A stretch of DNA of 64,000 nucleotides from Climacium dendroides. Its lineage: Eukaryota; Streptophyta; Bryopsida; Hypnales; Climaciaceae. The stretch is from positions 1,984,001 through 2,048,000 of the forward strand of contig OX467085.1 in assembly GCA_950106755.1 (NCBI GenBank). The letters run 5' to 3'. Positions 1-12,237 of this stretch are shown here, in pieces. The notes beneath the pieces were generated by a model. The model saw only the letters and a list, made by a program, of their open reading frames with translations, was not told the origin of the DNA and did not search any database. The position numbers and the translations under genes are program-made. The first letter of the stretch is position 1. Every line of letters starts with the position of its first letter.

Positions 1-194
1 AGTTGCAAATCGTCGAAATAGTTAGGATTCATGGATAAATGAAGTTTAAGAAAACCGTATGGCTTCCCCACACTTTTTCAATTCAAATGGGTGTTGAAGA
101 ATGAGACTCTAAAAATCATGTTGTATTTAATAGACACCAAACCAATAAATTATAGGCTTTTGACGTGGAAGCATGTCCGAAATTATAACACACA
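1..194. repeat. Reference monomer (194 bp) used for phasing
   Basis: This unit serves as the coordinate frame. Fairly uniform block: positions 168-194 running on into 1-30. Common variant sites: T/A in GGA[T/A]AAATG (about 36); the linked sites AAAACCGTATGG versus GAGAACCCTATTG (about 50-62); T/C in CAAT[T/C]GAAAT; the length-variable site at about 94-104 (GTTGAAGAATGAG in 194-bp units); CATG[T/C]TG and TATT[T/C]AATAG at about 118-130; A/C in AAT[A/C]AATT at 147; G/C in GACGT[G/C]G at 167. This copy itself carries TTCAAATGGG (also seen near 3580) where most units have TTGAAATGGG. The unit is about one nucleosome plus linker in length. Confidence 0.95.
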
Positions 195-582
195 AGTTGC
201 AAATCGTCGAAATAGTTAGGATTCATGGAAAAATGAAGTTTAAGAAAACCGTATGGCTTCCCCACACTTTTTCAATTGAAATGGGTGTTGAAGAATGAGA
301 CTCTAAAAATCATGTTGTATTCAATAGATACCAAAGCAATAAATTATAGGCTTTTGACGTCGAAGCATGTCCGAAATTATAACACACAAGTTGCAAATCG
401 TCGAAATAGTTAGGATTCATGGAAAAATGAAGTTTAAGAAAACCGTATGGCTTCCCCACACTTTTTCAATCGAAATGGGTGTTGAAGATTGAGACTCTAA
501 AAATCATGTTGTATTCAATAGATACCAAACCAATAAATTATAGGCTTTTGACGTGGAAGCATGTCCGAAATTATAACACACA
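1..582. repeat. Three 194-bp monomers preceding the first HOR unit
   Basis: These are ordinary monomers at 1, 195 and 389. The third has GAAGATTGAG, the usual predecessor of a type C unit, but ends in GGCTTTTGACG rather than GGCTTCTGACG. They are probably the truncated end of a further HOR unit to the left of the window. No gene is seen. Confidence 0.85.
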
Positions 583-3500
583 AGTTGCAAATCGTCGAAA
601 TAGTTAGGATTTATGGAAAAATGAAGTTTAAGAGATCCCTATTGCTTCCCCAGTCTTTTTCAATCGAAATGGGTGTTAAAAATAATCAGACTCTAAAAAT
701 CATGCTGTATTTAATAGAAACCAGACCAATAAATTATAGGCTTTTGACGTGGAAGCATGTCCGAAATTATAACACACAAGTTGCAAATCGTCGAAATAGT
801 TAGGATTCATGGATAAATGAAGTTTAAGAGAACCCTATTGCTTCCCCACACTTTTTCAATTGAAATGGGTGTTGAAGAATGAGACTCTAAAAATCATGTT
901 GTATTTAATAGACACCAAACCAATAAATTATAGGCTTTTGACGTGGAAGCATGTCCGAAATTATAACACACAAGTTGCAAATCGTCGAAATAGTTAGGAT
1001 TCATGGAAAAATGAAGTTTAAGAAAACCGTATGGCTTCCCCACACTTTTTCAATTGAAATGGGTGTTGAAGAATGAGACTCTAAAAATCATGTTGTATTC
1101 AATAGATACCAAACCAATAAATTATAGGCTTTTGACGTGGAAGCATGTCCGAAATTATAACACACAAGTTGCAAATCGTCGAAATAGTTAGGATTCATGG
1201 AAAAATGAAGTTTAAGAAAACCGTATGGCTTCCCCACACTTTTTCAATTGAAATGGGTGTTGAAGAATGAGACTCTAAAAATCATGTTGTATTTCATAGA
1301 AACCAAACCAATAAATTATAGGCTTTTGACGTGGAAGCATGTCCGAAATTATAACACACAAGTTGCAAATCGTCGAAATAGTTAGGATTCATGGAAAAAT
1401 GAAGTTTAAGAGAACCCTATTGCTTCCCCACACTTTTTCAATTGAAATGGGTGTTGAAGATTGAGACTCTAAAAATCATGTTGTATTCAATAGATACCAA
1501 ACCAATAAATTATAGGCTTCTGACGTGGAAGCATGTCCAAAATTATAACACACAAGTTGCAAATCGTCGAAATAGTTAGGATTCATGGAAAAATGAAGTT
1601 TAAGAAAACCGTATGGCTTCCCCACACTTTTTCAATCGAAATGGGTGTTGAAGAATGAGACTCTAAAAATCATGTTGTATTCAATAGATACCAAAGCAAT
1701 AAATTATAGGCTTTTGACGTGGAAGCATGTCCGAAATTATAACACACAAGTTGCAAATCGTCGAAATAGTTAGGATTCATGGATAAATGAAGTTTAAGAG
1801 AACCCTATTGCTTCCCCACACTTTTTCAATTGAAATGGGTGTTGAAAAATGAGACTCTAAAAATCATGTTGTATTTAATAGATACCAAACCAATAAATTA
1901 TAGGCTTTTGACGTGGAAGCATGTCCGAAATTATAACACACAAGTTGCAAATCGTCGAAATAGTTAGGATTCATGGAAAAATGAAGTTTAAGAGAACCCT
2001 ATTGCTTCCCCACACTTTTTCAATCGAAATGGGTGTTAAAAAAATCAGACTCTAAAAATCATGTTGTATTTCATAGAAACCAAACCAATAAATTATAGGC
2101 TTTTGACGTGGAAGCATGTCCGAAATCATAACACACAAGTTGCAAATCGTCGAAATAGTTAGGATTCATGGAAAAATGAAGTTTAAGAGAACCCTATGGC
2201 TTCCCCACACTTTTTCAATTGAAATGGGTGTTGAAGATTGAGACTCTAAAAATCATGTTGTATTCAATAGATACCAAACCAATAAATTATAGGCTTCTGA
2301 CGTGGAAGCATGTCCGAAATTATAACACACAAGTTGCAAATCGTCGAAATAGTTAGGATTTATGGAAAAATGAAGTTTAAGAGATCCCTATTGCTTCCCC
2401 AGTCTTTTTCAATCGAAATGGGTGTTAAAAATAATCAGACTCTAAAAATCATGCTGTATTTAATAGAAACCAGACCAATAAATTATAGGCTTTTGACGTG
2501 GAAGCATGTCCGAAATTATAACACACAAGTTGCAAATCGTCGAAATAGTTAGGATTCATGGAAAAATGAAGTTTAAGAGAACCCTATTGCTTCCCCACAC
2601 TTTTTCAATTGAAATGGGTGTTGAAGAATGAGACTCTAAAAATCATGTTGTATTTAATAGACACCAAACCAATAAATTATAGGCTTTTGACGTGGAAGCA
2701 TGTCCGAAATTATAACACACAAGTTGCAAATCGTCGAAATAGTTAGGATTCATGGAAAAATGAAGTTTAAGAAAACCGTATGGCTTCCCCACACTTTTTC
2801 AATTGAAATGGGTGTTGAAGAATGAGACTCTAAAAATCATGTTGTATTCAATAGATACCAAACCAATAAATTATAGGCTTTTGACGTCGAAGCATGTCCG
2901 AAATTATAACACACAAGTTGCAAATCGTCGAAATAGTTAGGATTCATGGAAAAATGAAGTTTAAGAAAACCGTATGGCTTCCCCACACTTTTTCAATTGA
3001 AATGGGTGTTGAAGAATGAGACTCTAAAAATCATGTTGTATTCAATAGATACCAAAGCAATAAATTATAGGCTTTTGACGTGGAAGCATGTCCGAAATTA
3101 TAACACACAAGTTGCAAATCGTCGAAATAGTTAGGATTCATGGAAAAATGAAGTTTAAGAAAACCGTATGGCTTCCCCACACTTTTTCAATCGAAATGGG
3201 TGTTGAAGATTGAGACTCTAAAAATCATGTTGTATTCAATAGATACCAAACCAATAAATTATAGGCTTCTGACGTGGAAGCATGTCCGAAATTATAACAC
3301 ACAAGTTGCAAATCGTCGAAATAGTTAGGATTTATGGAAAAATGAAGTTTAAGAGATCCCTATTGCTTCCCCAGTCTTTTTCAATCGAAATGGGTGTTAA
3401 AAATAATCAGACTCTAAAAATCATGCTGTATTTAATAGAAACCAGACCAATAAATTATAGGCTTTTGACGTGGAAGCATGTCCGAAATTATAACACACAA

Positions 3501-4081
3501 GTTGCAAATCGTCGAAATAGTTAGGATTCATGGAAAAATGAAGTTTAAGAAAACCGTATGGCTTCCCCACACTTTTTCAATTCAAATGGGTGTTGAAGAA
3601 TGAGACTCTAAAAATCATGTTGTATTCAATAGATACCAAACCAATAAATTATAGGCTTTTGACGTCGAAGCATGTCCGAAATTATAACACACAAGTTGCA
3701 AATCGTCGAAATAGTTAGGATTCATGGAAAAATGAAGTTTAAGAAAACCGTATGGCTTCCCCACACTTTTTCAATTGAAATGGGTGTTGAAGAATGAGAC
3801 TCTAAAAATCATGTTGTATTTCATAGAAACCAAACCAATAAATTATAGGCTTTTGACGTGGAAGCATGTCCGAAATCATAACACACAAGTTGCAAATCGT
3901 CGAAATAGTTAGGATTCATGGAAAAATGAAGTTTAAGAGAACCCTATGGCTTCCCCACACTTTTTCAATTGAAATGGGTGTTGAAGATTGAGACTCTAAA
4001 AATCATGTTGTATTCAATAGATACCAAACCAATAAATTATAGGCTTCTGACGTGGAAGCATGTCCGAAATTATAACACACA
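583..4081. repeat. Higher-order repeat unit, 18 monomers (3499 bp)
   Basis: The type C markers at 583, 2332 and 3304 divide the unit into segments of 9, 5 and 4 monomers (1749, 972, 778 bp); the next type C starts at 4082. The same order of variants (TATTTCATAG with AAATCATAAC, then GAAGATTGAG, then type C, then a TAATAGACACC unit or similar) recurs in the following unit. A 195-bp monomer with TTAAAAAAATCAG lies near 2036 and has its counterpart near 5341, exactly 3305 bp on. The internal 5- and 4-monomer segments are themselves partial duplications of the type C neighbourhood. Confidence 0.85.
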
Positions 4082-7000
4082 AGTTGCAAATCGTCGAAAT
4101 AGTTAGGATTTATGGAAAAATGAAGTTTAAGAGATCCCTATTGCTTCCCCAGTCTTTTTCAATCGAAATGGGTGTTAAAAATAATCAGACTCTAAAAATC
4201 ATGCTGTATTTAATAGAAACCAGACCAATAAATTATAGGCTTTTGACGTGGAAGCATGTCCGAAATTATAACACACAAGTTGCAAATCGTCGAAATAGTT
4301 AGGATTCATGGATAAATGAAGTTTAAGAGAACCCTATTGCTTCCCCACACTTTTTCAATTGAAATGGGTGTTGAAGAATGAGACTCTAAAAATCATGTTG
4401 TATTCAATAGATACCAAACCAATAAATTATAGGCTTTTGACGTGGAAGCATGTCCGAAATTATAACACACAAGTTGCAAATCGTCGAAATAGTTAGGATT
4501 CATGGAAAAATGAAGTTTAAGAAAACCGTATGGCTTCCCCACACTTTTTCAATTGAAATGGGTGTTGAAGAATGAGACTCTAAAAATCATGTTGTATTTC
4601 ATAGAAACCAAACCAATAAATTATAGGCTTTTGACGTGGAAGCATGTCCGAAATTATAACACACAAGTTGCAAATCGTCGAAATAGTTAGGATTCATGGA
4701 AAAATGAAGTTTAAGAGAACCCTATTGCTTCCCCACACTTTTTCAATTGAAATGGGTGTTGAAGATTGAGACTCTAAAAATCATGTTGTATTCAATAGAT
4801 ACCAAACCAATAAATTATAGGCTTCTGACGTGGAAGCATGTCCGAAATTATAACACACAAGTTGCAAATCGTCGAAATAGTTAGGATTCATGGAAAAATG
4901 AAGTTTAAGAAAACCGTATGGCTTCCCCACACTTTTTCAATCGAAATGGGTGTTGAAGAATGAGACTCTAAAAATCATGTTGTATTCAATAGATACCAAA
5001 CCAATAAATTATAGGCTTTTGACGTGGAAGCATGTCCGAAATTATAACACACAAGTTGCAAATCGTCGAAATAGTTAGGATTCATGGATAAATGAAGTTT
5101 AAGAGAACCCTATTGCTTCCCCACACTTTTTCAATTGAAATGGGTGTTGAAAAATGAGACTCTAAAAATCATGTTGTATTTAATAGATACCAAACCAATA
5201 AATTATAGGCTTTTGACGTGGAAGCATGTCCGAAATTATAACACACAAGTTGCAAATCGTCGAAATAGTTAGGATTCATGGAAAAATGAAGTTTAAGAGA
5301 ACCCTATTGCTTCCCCACACTTTTTCAATCGAAATGGGTGTTAAAAAAATCAGACTCTAAAAATCATGTTGTATTTCATAGAAACCAAACCAATAAATTA
5401 TAGGCTTTTGACGTGGAAGCATGTCCGAAATCATAACACACAAGTTGCAAATCGTCGAAATAGTTAGGATTCATGGAAAAATGAAGTTTAAGAGAACCCT
5501 ATGGCTTCCCCACACTTTTTCAATTGAAATGGGTGTTGAAGATTGAGACTCTAAAAATCATGTTGTATTCAATAGATACCAAACCAATAAATTATAGGCT
5601 TCTGACGTGGAAGCATGTCCGAAATTATAACACACAAGTTGCAAATCGTCGAAATAGTTAGGATTTATGGAAAAATGAAGTTTAAGAGATCCCTATTGCT
5701 TCCCCAGTCTTTTTCAATCGAAATGGGTGTTAAAAATAATCAGACTCTAAAAATCATGCTGTATTTAATAGAAACCAGACCAATAAATTATAGGCTTTTG
5801 ACGTGGAAGCATGTCCGAAATTATAACACACAAGTTGCAAATCGTCGAAATAGTTAGGATTCATGGATAAATGAAGTTTAAGAGAACCCTATTGCTTCCC
5901 CACACTTTTTCAATTGAAATGGGTGTTGAAGAATGAGACTCTAAAAATCATGTTGTATTTAATAGACACCAAACCAATAAATTATAGGCTTTTGACGTGG
6001 AAGCATGTCCGAAATTATAACACACAAGTTGCAAATCGTCGAAATAGTTAGGATTCATGGAAAAATGAAGTTTAAGAAAACCGTATGGCTTCCCCACACT
6101 TTTTCAATTGAAATGGGTGTTGAAGAATGAGACTCTAAAAATCATGTTGTATTCAATAGATACCAAACCAATAAATTATAGGCTTTTGACGTCGAAGCAT
6201 GTCCGAAATTATAACACACAAGTTGCAAATCGTCGAAATAGTTAGGATTCATGGAAAAATGAAGTTTAAGAAAACCGTATGGCTTCCCCACACTTTTTCA
6301 ATTGAAATGGGTGTTGAAGAATGAGACTCTAAAAATCATGTTGTATTCAATAGATACCAAAGCAATAAATTATAGGCTTTTGACGTCGAAGCATGTCCGA
6401 AATTATAACACACAAGTTGCAAATCGTCGAAATAGTTAGGATTCATGGAAAAATGAAGTTTAAGAGAACCCTATTGCTTCCCCACACTTTTTCAATTGAA
6501 ATGGGTGTTGAAGATTGAGACTCTAAAAATCATGTTGTATTCAATAGATACCAAACCAATAAATTATAGGCTTCTGACGTGGAAGCATGTCCGAAATTAT
6601 AACACACAAGTTGCAAATCGTCGAAATAGTTAGGATTTATGGAAAAATGAAGTTTAAGAGATCCCTATTGCTTCCCCAGTCTTTTTCAATCGAAATGGGT
6701 GTTAAAAATAATCAGACTCTAAAAATCATGCTGTATTTAATAGAAACCAGACCAATAAATTATAGGCTTTTGACGTGGAAGCATGTCCGAAATTATAACA
6801 CACAAGTTGCAAATCGTCGAAATAGTTAGGATTCATGGAAAAATGAAGTTTAAGAAAACCGTATGGCTTCCCCACACTTTTTCAATTGAAATGGGTGTTG
6901 AAGAATGAGACTCTGAAAATCATGTTGTATTCAATAGATACCAAACCAATAAATTATAGGCTTTTGACGTCGAAGTATGTCCGAAATTATAACACACAAG

Positions 7001-7386
7001 TTGCAAATCGTCGAAATAGTTAGGATTCATGGAAAAATGAAGTTTAAGAAAACCGTATGGCTTCCCCACACTTTTTCAATTGAAATGGGTGTTGAAGAAT
7101 GAGACTCTAAAAATCATGTTGTATTCAATAGATACCAAAGCAATAAATTATAGGCTTTTGACGTGGAAGCATGTCCGAAATCATAACACACAAGTTGCAA
7201 ATCGTCGAAATAGTTAGGATTCATGGAAAAATGAAGTTTAAGAGAACCCTATTGCTTCCCCACACTTTTTCAATTGAAATGGGTGTTGAAGATTGAGACT
7301 CTAAAAATCATGTTGTATTCAATAGATACCAAACCAATAAATTATAGGCTTCTGACGTGGAAGCATGTCCGAAATTATAACACACA
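4082..7386. repeat. Higher-order repeat unit, 17 monomers (3305 bp)
   Basis: This is the second copy of the large domain-1 HOR, with type C units at 4082, 5637 and 6609 and segments of 8, 5 and 4 monomers (1555, 972, 778 bp). It is one monomer shorter than the preceding copy: after its first type C, the unit with TAATAGACACC is missing. Offset comparison at 3305 bp matches diagnostic sites from about 1.0 kb to 7.6 kb, with scattered exceptions such as GACGTGG versus GACGTCG near 3079/6384 and a changed monomer near 3145/6450. Confidence 0.85.
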
Positions 7387-9134
7387 AGTTGCAAATCGTC
7401 GAAATAGTTAGGATTTATGGAAAAATGAAGTTTAAGAGATCCCTATTGCTTCCCCAGTCTTTTTCAATCGAAATGGGTGTTAAAAATAATCAGACTCTAA
7501 AAATCATGCTGTATTTAATAGAAACCAGACCAATAAATTATAGGCTTTTGACGTGGAAGCATGTCCGAAATTATAACACACAAGTTGCAAATCGTCGAAA
7601 TAGTTAGGATTCATGGATAAATGAAGTTTAAGAGAACCCTATTGCTTCCCCACACTTTTTCAATTGAAATGGGTGTTGAAGAATGAGACTCTAAAAATCA
7701 TGTTGTATTTAATAGATACCAAACCAATAAATTATAGGCTTTTGACGTGGAAGCATGTCCGAAATTATAACACACAAGTTGCAAATCGTCGAAATAGTTA
7801 GGATTCATGGAAAAATGAAGTTTAAGAAAACCGTATGGCTTCCCCACACTTTTTCAATTGAAATGGGTGTTGAAGAATGAGACTCTAAAAATCATGTTGT
7901 ATTCAATAGATACCAAACCAATAAATTATAGGCTTTTGACGTGGAAGCATGTCCGAAATTATAACACACAAGTTGCAAATCGTCGAAATAGTTAGGATTC
8001 ATTGAAAAATGAAGTTTAAGAAAACCGTATGGCTTCCCCACACTTTTTCAATTGAAATGGGTGTTGAAGAATGAGACTCTAAAAATCATGTTGTATTCAA
8101 TAGATACCAAACCAATAAATTATAGGCTTTTGACGTCGAAGCATGTCCGAAATTATAACACACAAGTTGCAAATCGTCGAAATAGTTAGGATTCATGGAA
8201 AAATGAAGTTTAAGAAAACCGTATGGCTTCCCCACACTTTTTCAATCGAAATGGGTGTTGAAGAATGAGACTCTAAAAATCATGTTGTATTCAATAGATA
8301 CCAAACCAATAAATTATAGGCTTTTGACGTGGAAGCATGTCCGAAATTATAACACACAAGTTGCAAATCGTCGAAATAGTTAGGATTCATGGAAAAATGA
8401 AGTTTAAGAAAACCGTATGGCTTCCCCACACTTTTTCAATTGAAATGGGTGTTGAAGAATGAGACTCTAAAAATCATGTTGTATTCAATAGATACCAAAG
8501 CAATAAATTATAGGCTTTTGACGTCGAAGCATGTCCGAAATTATAACACACAAGTTGCAAATCGTCGAAATAGTTAGGATTCATGGAAAAATGAAGTTTA
8601 AGAAAACCGTATGGCTTCCCCACACTTTTTCAATCGAAATGGGTGTTGAAGAATGAGACTCTAAAAATCATGTTGTATTCAATAGATACCAAACCAATAA
8701 ATTATAGGCTTTTGACGTGGAAGCATGTCCGAAATTATAACACACAAGTTGCAAATCGTCGAAATAGTTAGGATTCATGGAAAAATGAAGTTTAAGAAAA
8801 CCCTATTGCTTCCCCACACTTTTTCAATCGAAATGGGTGTTGAAGAATGAGACTCTAAAAATCATGTTGTATTTCATAGAAACCAAACCAATAAATTCTA
8901 GGCTTTTGACGTGGAAGCATGTCCGAAATCATAACACACAAGTTGCAAATCGTCGAAATAGTTAGGATTCATGGAAAAATGAAGTTTAAGAGAACCCTAT
9001 TGCTTCCCCACACTTTTTCAATTGAAATGGGTGTTGAAGATTGAGACTCTAAAAATCATGTTGTATTCAATAGATACCAAACCAATAAATTATAGGCTTC
9101 TGACGTGGAAGCATGTCCGAAATTATAACACACA
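7387..9134. repeat. Partial third HOR unit, 9 monomers (1748 bp)
   Basis: The segment starts with a type C unit and ends in a TATTTCATAG monomer (near 8870) followed by a GAAGATTGAG monomer. This is the same order as at the start of the two preceding HOR units, but the 195-bp monomer present in both of those is absent. It carries private changes such as CATTGAAAAATG near 8002 and AAATTCTAGG near 8897. The internal monomers are mostly AAAACCGTATGG types. Confidence 0.8.
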
Positions 9135-9330
9135 AGTTGCAAATCGTCGAAATAGTTAGGATTCATGGAAAAATGAAGTTTAAGAGAACCCTATTGCTTC
9201 CCCACACTTTTTCAATCGAAATGGGTGTTAAAAATAATCAGACTCTAAAAATCATGCTGTATTTAATAGAAACCAGACCAATAAATTATAGGCTTTTGAC
9301 GTGGAAGCATGTCCGAAATTATAACACACA
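9135..9330. repeat. Chimeric 196-bp monomer (common first half, type C second half)
   Basis: The first half has GGATTCATGG, GAGAACCC and CCACACTTT like common monomers. The second half has AATAATCAG, CATGCTG and GAAACCAGACC like type C. The switch lies between about 9210 and 9232. The unit occupies the expected type C slot after a GAAGATTGAG monomer. This is best explained by gene conversion or crossing-over inside a monomer. Confidence 0.85.
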
Positions 9331-10105
9331 AGTTGCAAATCGTCGAAATAGTTAGGATTCATGGATAAATGAAGTTTAAGAGAACCCTATTGCTTCCCCA
9401 CACTTTTTCAATTGAAATGGGTGTTGAAGAATGAGACTCTAAAAATCATGTTGTATTTAATAGACACCAAACCAATAAATTATAGGCTTTTGACGTCGAA
9501 GCATGTCCGAAATTATAACACACAAGTTGCAAATCGTCGAAATAGTTAGGATTCATGGAAAAATGAAGTTTAAGAAAACCGTATGGCTTCCCCACACTTT
9601 TTCAATTGAAATGGGTGTTGAAGAATGAGACTCTAAAAATCATGTTGTATTCAATAGATACCAAACCAATAAATTATAGGCTTTTGACGTCGAAGCATGT
9701 CCGAAATTATAACACACAAGTTGCAAATCGTCGAAATAGTTAGGATCATGGAAAAATGAAGTTTAAGAAAACCGTATGGCTTCCCCACACTTTTTCAATT
9801 GAAATGGGTGTTGAAGAATGAGACTCTAAAAATCATGTTGTATTCAATAGATACCAAAGCAATAAATTATAGGCTTTTGACGTCGAAGCATGTCCGAAAT
9901 TATAACACACAAGTTGCAAATCGTCGAAATAGTTAGGATTCATGGAAAAATGAAGTTTAAGAAAACCGTATGGCTTCCCCACACTTTTTCAATCGAAATG
10001 GGTGTTGAAGAATGAGACTCTAAAAATCATGTTGTATTCAATAGATACCAAACCAATAAATTATAGGCTTTTGACGTCGAAGCATGTCCGAAATTATAAC
10101 ACACA
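9331..10105. repeat. Four spacer monomers between two HOR families (775 bp)
   Basis: These are three 194-bp units and one 193-bp unit. The 193-bp unit has GGATCATGG near 9743, lacking one T. GACGTCG predominates. No gene or other element is seen. Confidence 0.85.
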
Positions 10106-12237
10106 AGTTGCAAATCGTCGAAATAGTTAGGATTCATGGAAAAATGAAGTTTAAGAAAACCCTATTGCTTCCCCACACTTTTTCAATCGAAATGGGTGTT
10201 GAAGAATGAGACTCTAAAAATCATGTTGTATTCAATAGATACCAAACCAATGAATTATAGGCTTTTGACGTCGAAGCATGTCCGAAATTATAACACACAA
10301 GTTGCAAATCGTCGAAATAGTTAGGATCATGGAAAAATGAAGTTTAAGAAAACCGTATGGCTTCCCCACACTTTTTCAATTGAAATGGGTGTTGAAGAAT
10401 GAGACTCTAAAAATCATGTTGTATTCAATAGATACCAAACCAATAAATTATAGGCTTTTGACGTCGAAGCATGTCCGAAATTATAACACACAAGTTGCAA
10501 ATCGTCGAAATAGTTAGGATCATGGAAAAATGAAGTTTAAGAAAACCGTATGGCTTCCCCACACTTTTTCAATTGAAATGGGTGTTGAAGAATGAGACTC
10601 TAAAAATCATGTTGTATTCAATAGATACCAAAGCAATAAATTATAGGCTTTTGACGTCGAAGCATGTCCGAAATTATAACACACAAGTTGCAAATCGTCG
10701 AAATAGTTAGGATTCATGGAAAAATGAAGTTTAAGAAAACCGTATGGCTTCCCCACACTTTTTCAATTGAAATGGGTGTTGAAGAATGAGACTCTAAAAA
10801 TCATGTTGTATTCAATAGATACCAAACCAATAAATTATAGGCTTTTGACGTGGAAGCATGTCCGAAATTATAACACACAAGTTGCAAATCGTCGAAATAG
10901 TTAGGATTCATGGAAAAATGAAGTTTAAGAAAACCGTATGGCTTCCCCACACTTTTTCAATCGAAATGGGTGTTGAAGAATGAGACTCTAAAAATCATGT
11001 TGTATTCAATAGATACCAAAGCAATAAATTATAGGCTTTTGACGTGGAAGCATGTCCGAAATTATAACACACAAGTTGCAAATCGTCGAAATAGTTAGGA
11101 TTCATGGAAAAATGAAGTTTAAGAAAACCGTATGGCTTCCCCACACTTTTTCAATCGAAATGGGTGTTGAAGAATGAGACTCTAAAAATCATGTTGTATT
11201 CAATAGATACCAAACCAATAAATTATAGGCTTTTGACGTGGAAGCATGTCCGAAATTATAACACACAAGTTGCAAATCGTCGAAATAGTTAGGATTCATG
11301 GAAAAATGAAGTTTAAGAGAACCCTATCGCTTCCCCACACTTTTTCAATTGAAATGGGTGTTGAAAAATGAGACTCTAAAAATCATCTTGTATTTAATAG
11401 ATACCAAACCAATAAATTATAGGCTTTTGACGTGGAAGCATGTCCGAAATTATAACACACAAGTTGCAAATCGTCGAAATAGTTAGGATTCATGGAAAAA
11501 TGAAGTTTAAGAAAACCGTATGGCTTCCCCACACTTTTTCAATCGAAATGGGTGTTGAAGAATGAGACTCTAAAAATCATGTTGTATTCAATAGATACCA
11601 AACCAATAAATTATAGGCTTCTGACGTGGAAGCATGTCCGAAATTATAACACACAAGTTGCAAATCGTCGAAATAGTTAGGATTCATGGATAAATGAAGT
11701 TTAAGAGAACCCTATTGCTTCCCCACACTTTTTCAATTGAAATGGGTGTTGAAAAATGAGACTCTAAAAATCATCTTGTATTTAATAGATACCAAACCAA
11801 TAAATTATAGGCTTTTGACGTGGAAGCATGTCCGAAATTATAACACACAAGTTGCAAATCGTCGAAATAGTTAGGATTCATGGAAAAATGAAGTTTAAGA
11901 GAACCCTATTGCTTCCCCACACTTTTTCAATCGAAATGGGTGTTGAAGAATGAGACTCTAAAAATCATGTTGTATTTCATAGAAACCAAACCAATAAATT
12001 ATAGGCTTTTGACGTGGAAGCATGTCCGAAATCATAACACACAAGTTGCAAATCGTCGAAATAGTTAGGATTCATGGAAAAATGAAGTTTAAGAGAACCC
12101 TATTGCTTCCCCACACTTTTTCAATTGAAATGGGTGTTGAAGATTGAGACTCTAAAAATCATGTTGTATTCAATAGATACCAAACCAATAAATTATAGGC
12201 TTCTGACGTGGAAGCATGTCCGAAATTATAACACACA
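10106..12237. repeat. Tandem HOR copy 1, 11 monomers (2132 bp)
   Basis: The unit begins with a monomer bearing AATGAATTATAG (near 10249) and contains two 193-bp units (GGATCATGG at 10324 and 10517) and a CTATCGC monomer near 11325. It ends with a TATTTCATAG unit and a GAAGATTGAG unit. All these landmarks recur exactly 2132 bp later, which makes this a clean recent tandem duplication. 11 x 194 minus 2 gives 2132. Confidence 0.9.

Noticed and set aside
561..9355. Eight nearly identical 80-codon open frames on the + strand (561, 2310, 3282, 4060, 5615, 6587, 7365, 9113), plus similar short frames near 22387 and 29398
   Set aside because: Each lies across a 196-bp (or, at 29398, a 195-bp) satellite monomer, where the extra bases shift the frame past the usual stops. 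They start and end inside monomers and have no recognisable domain or separate context. They are by-products of the repeat.
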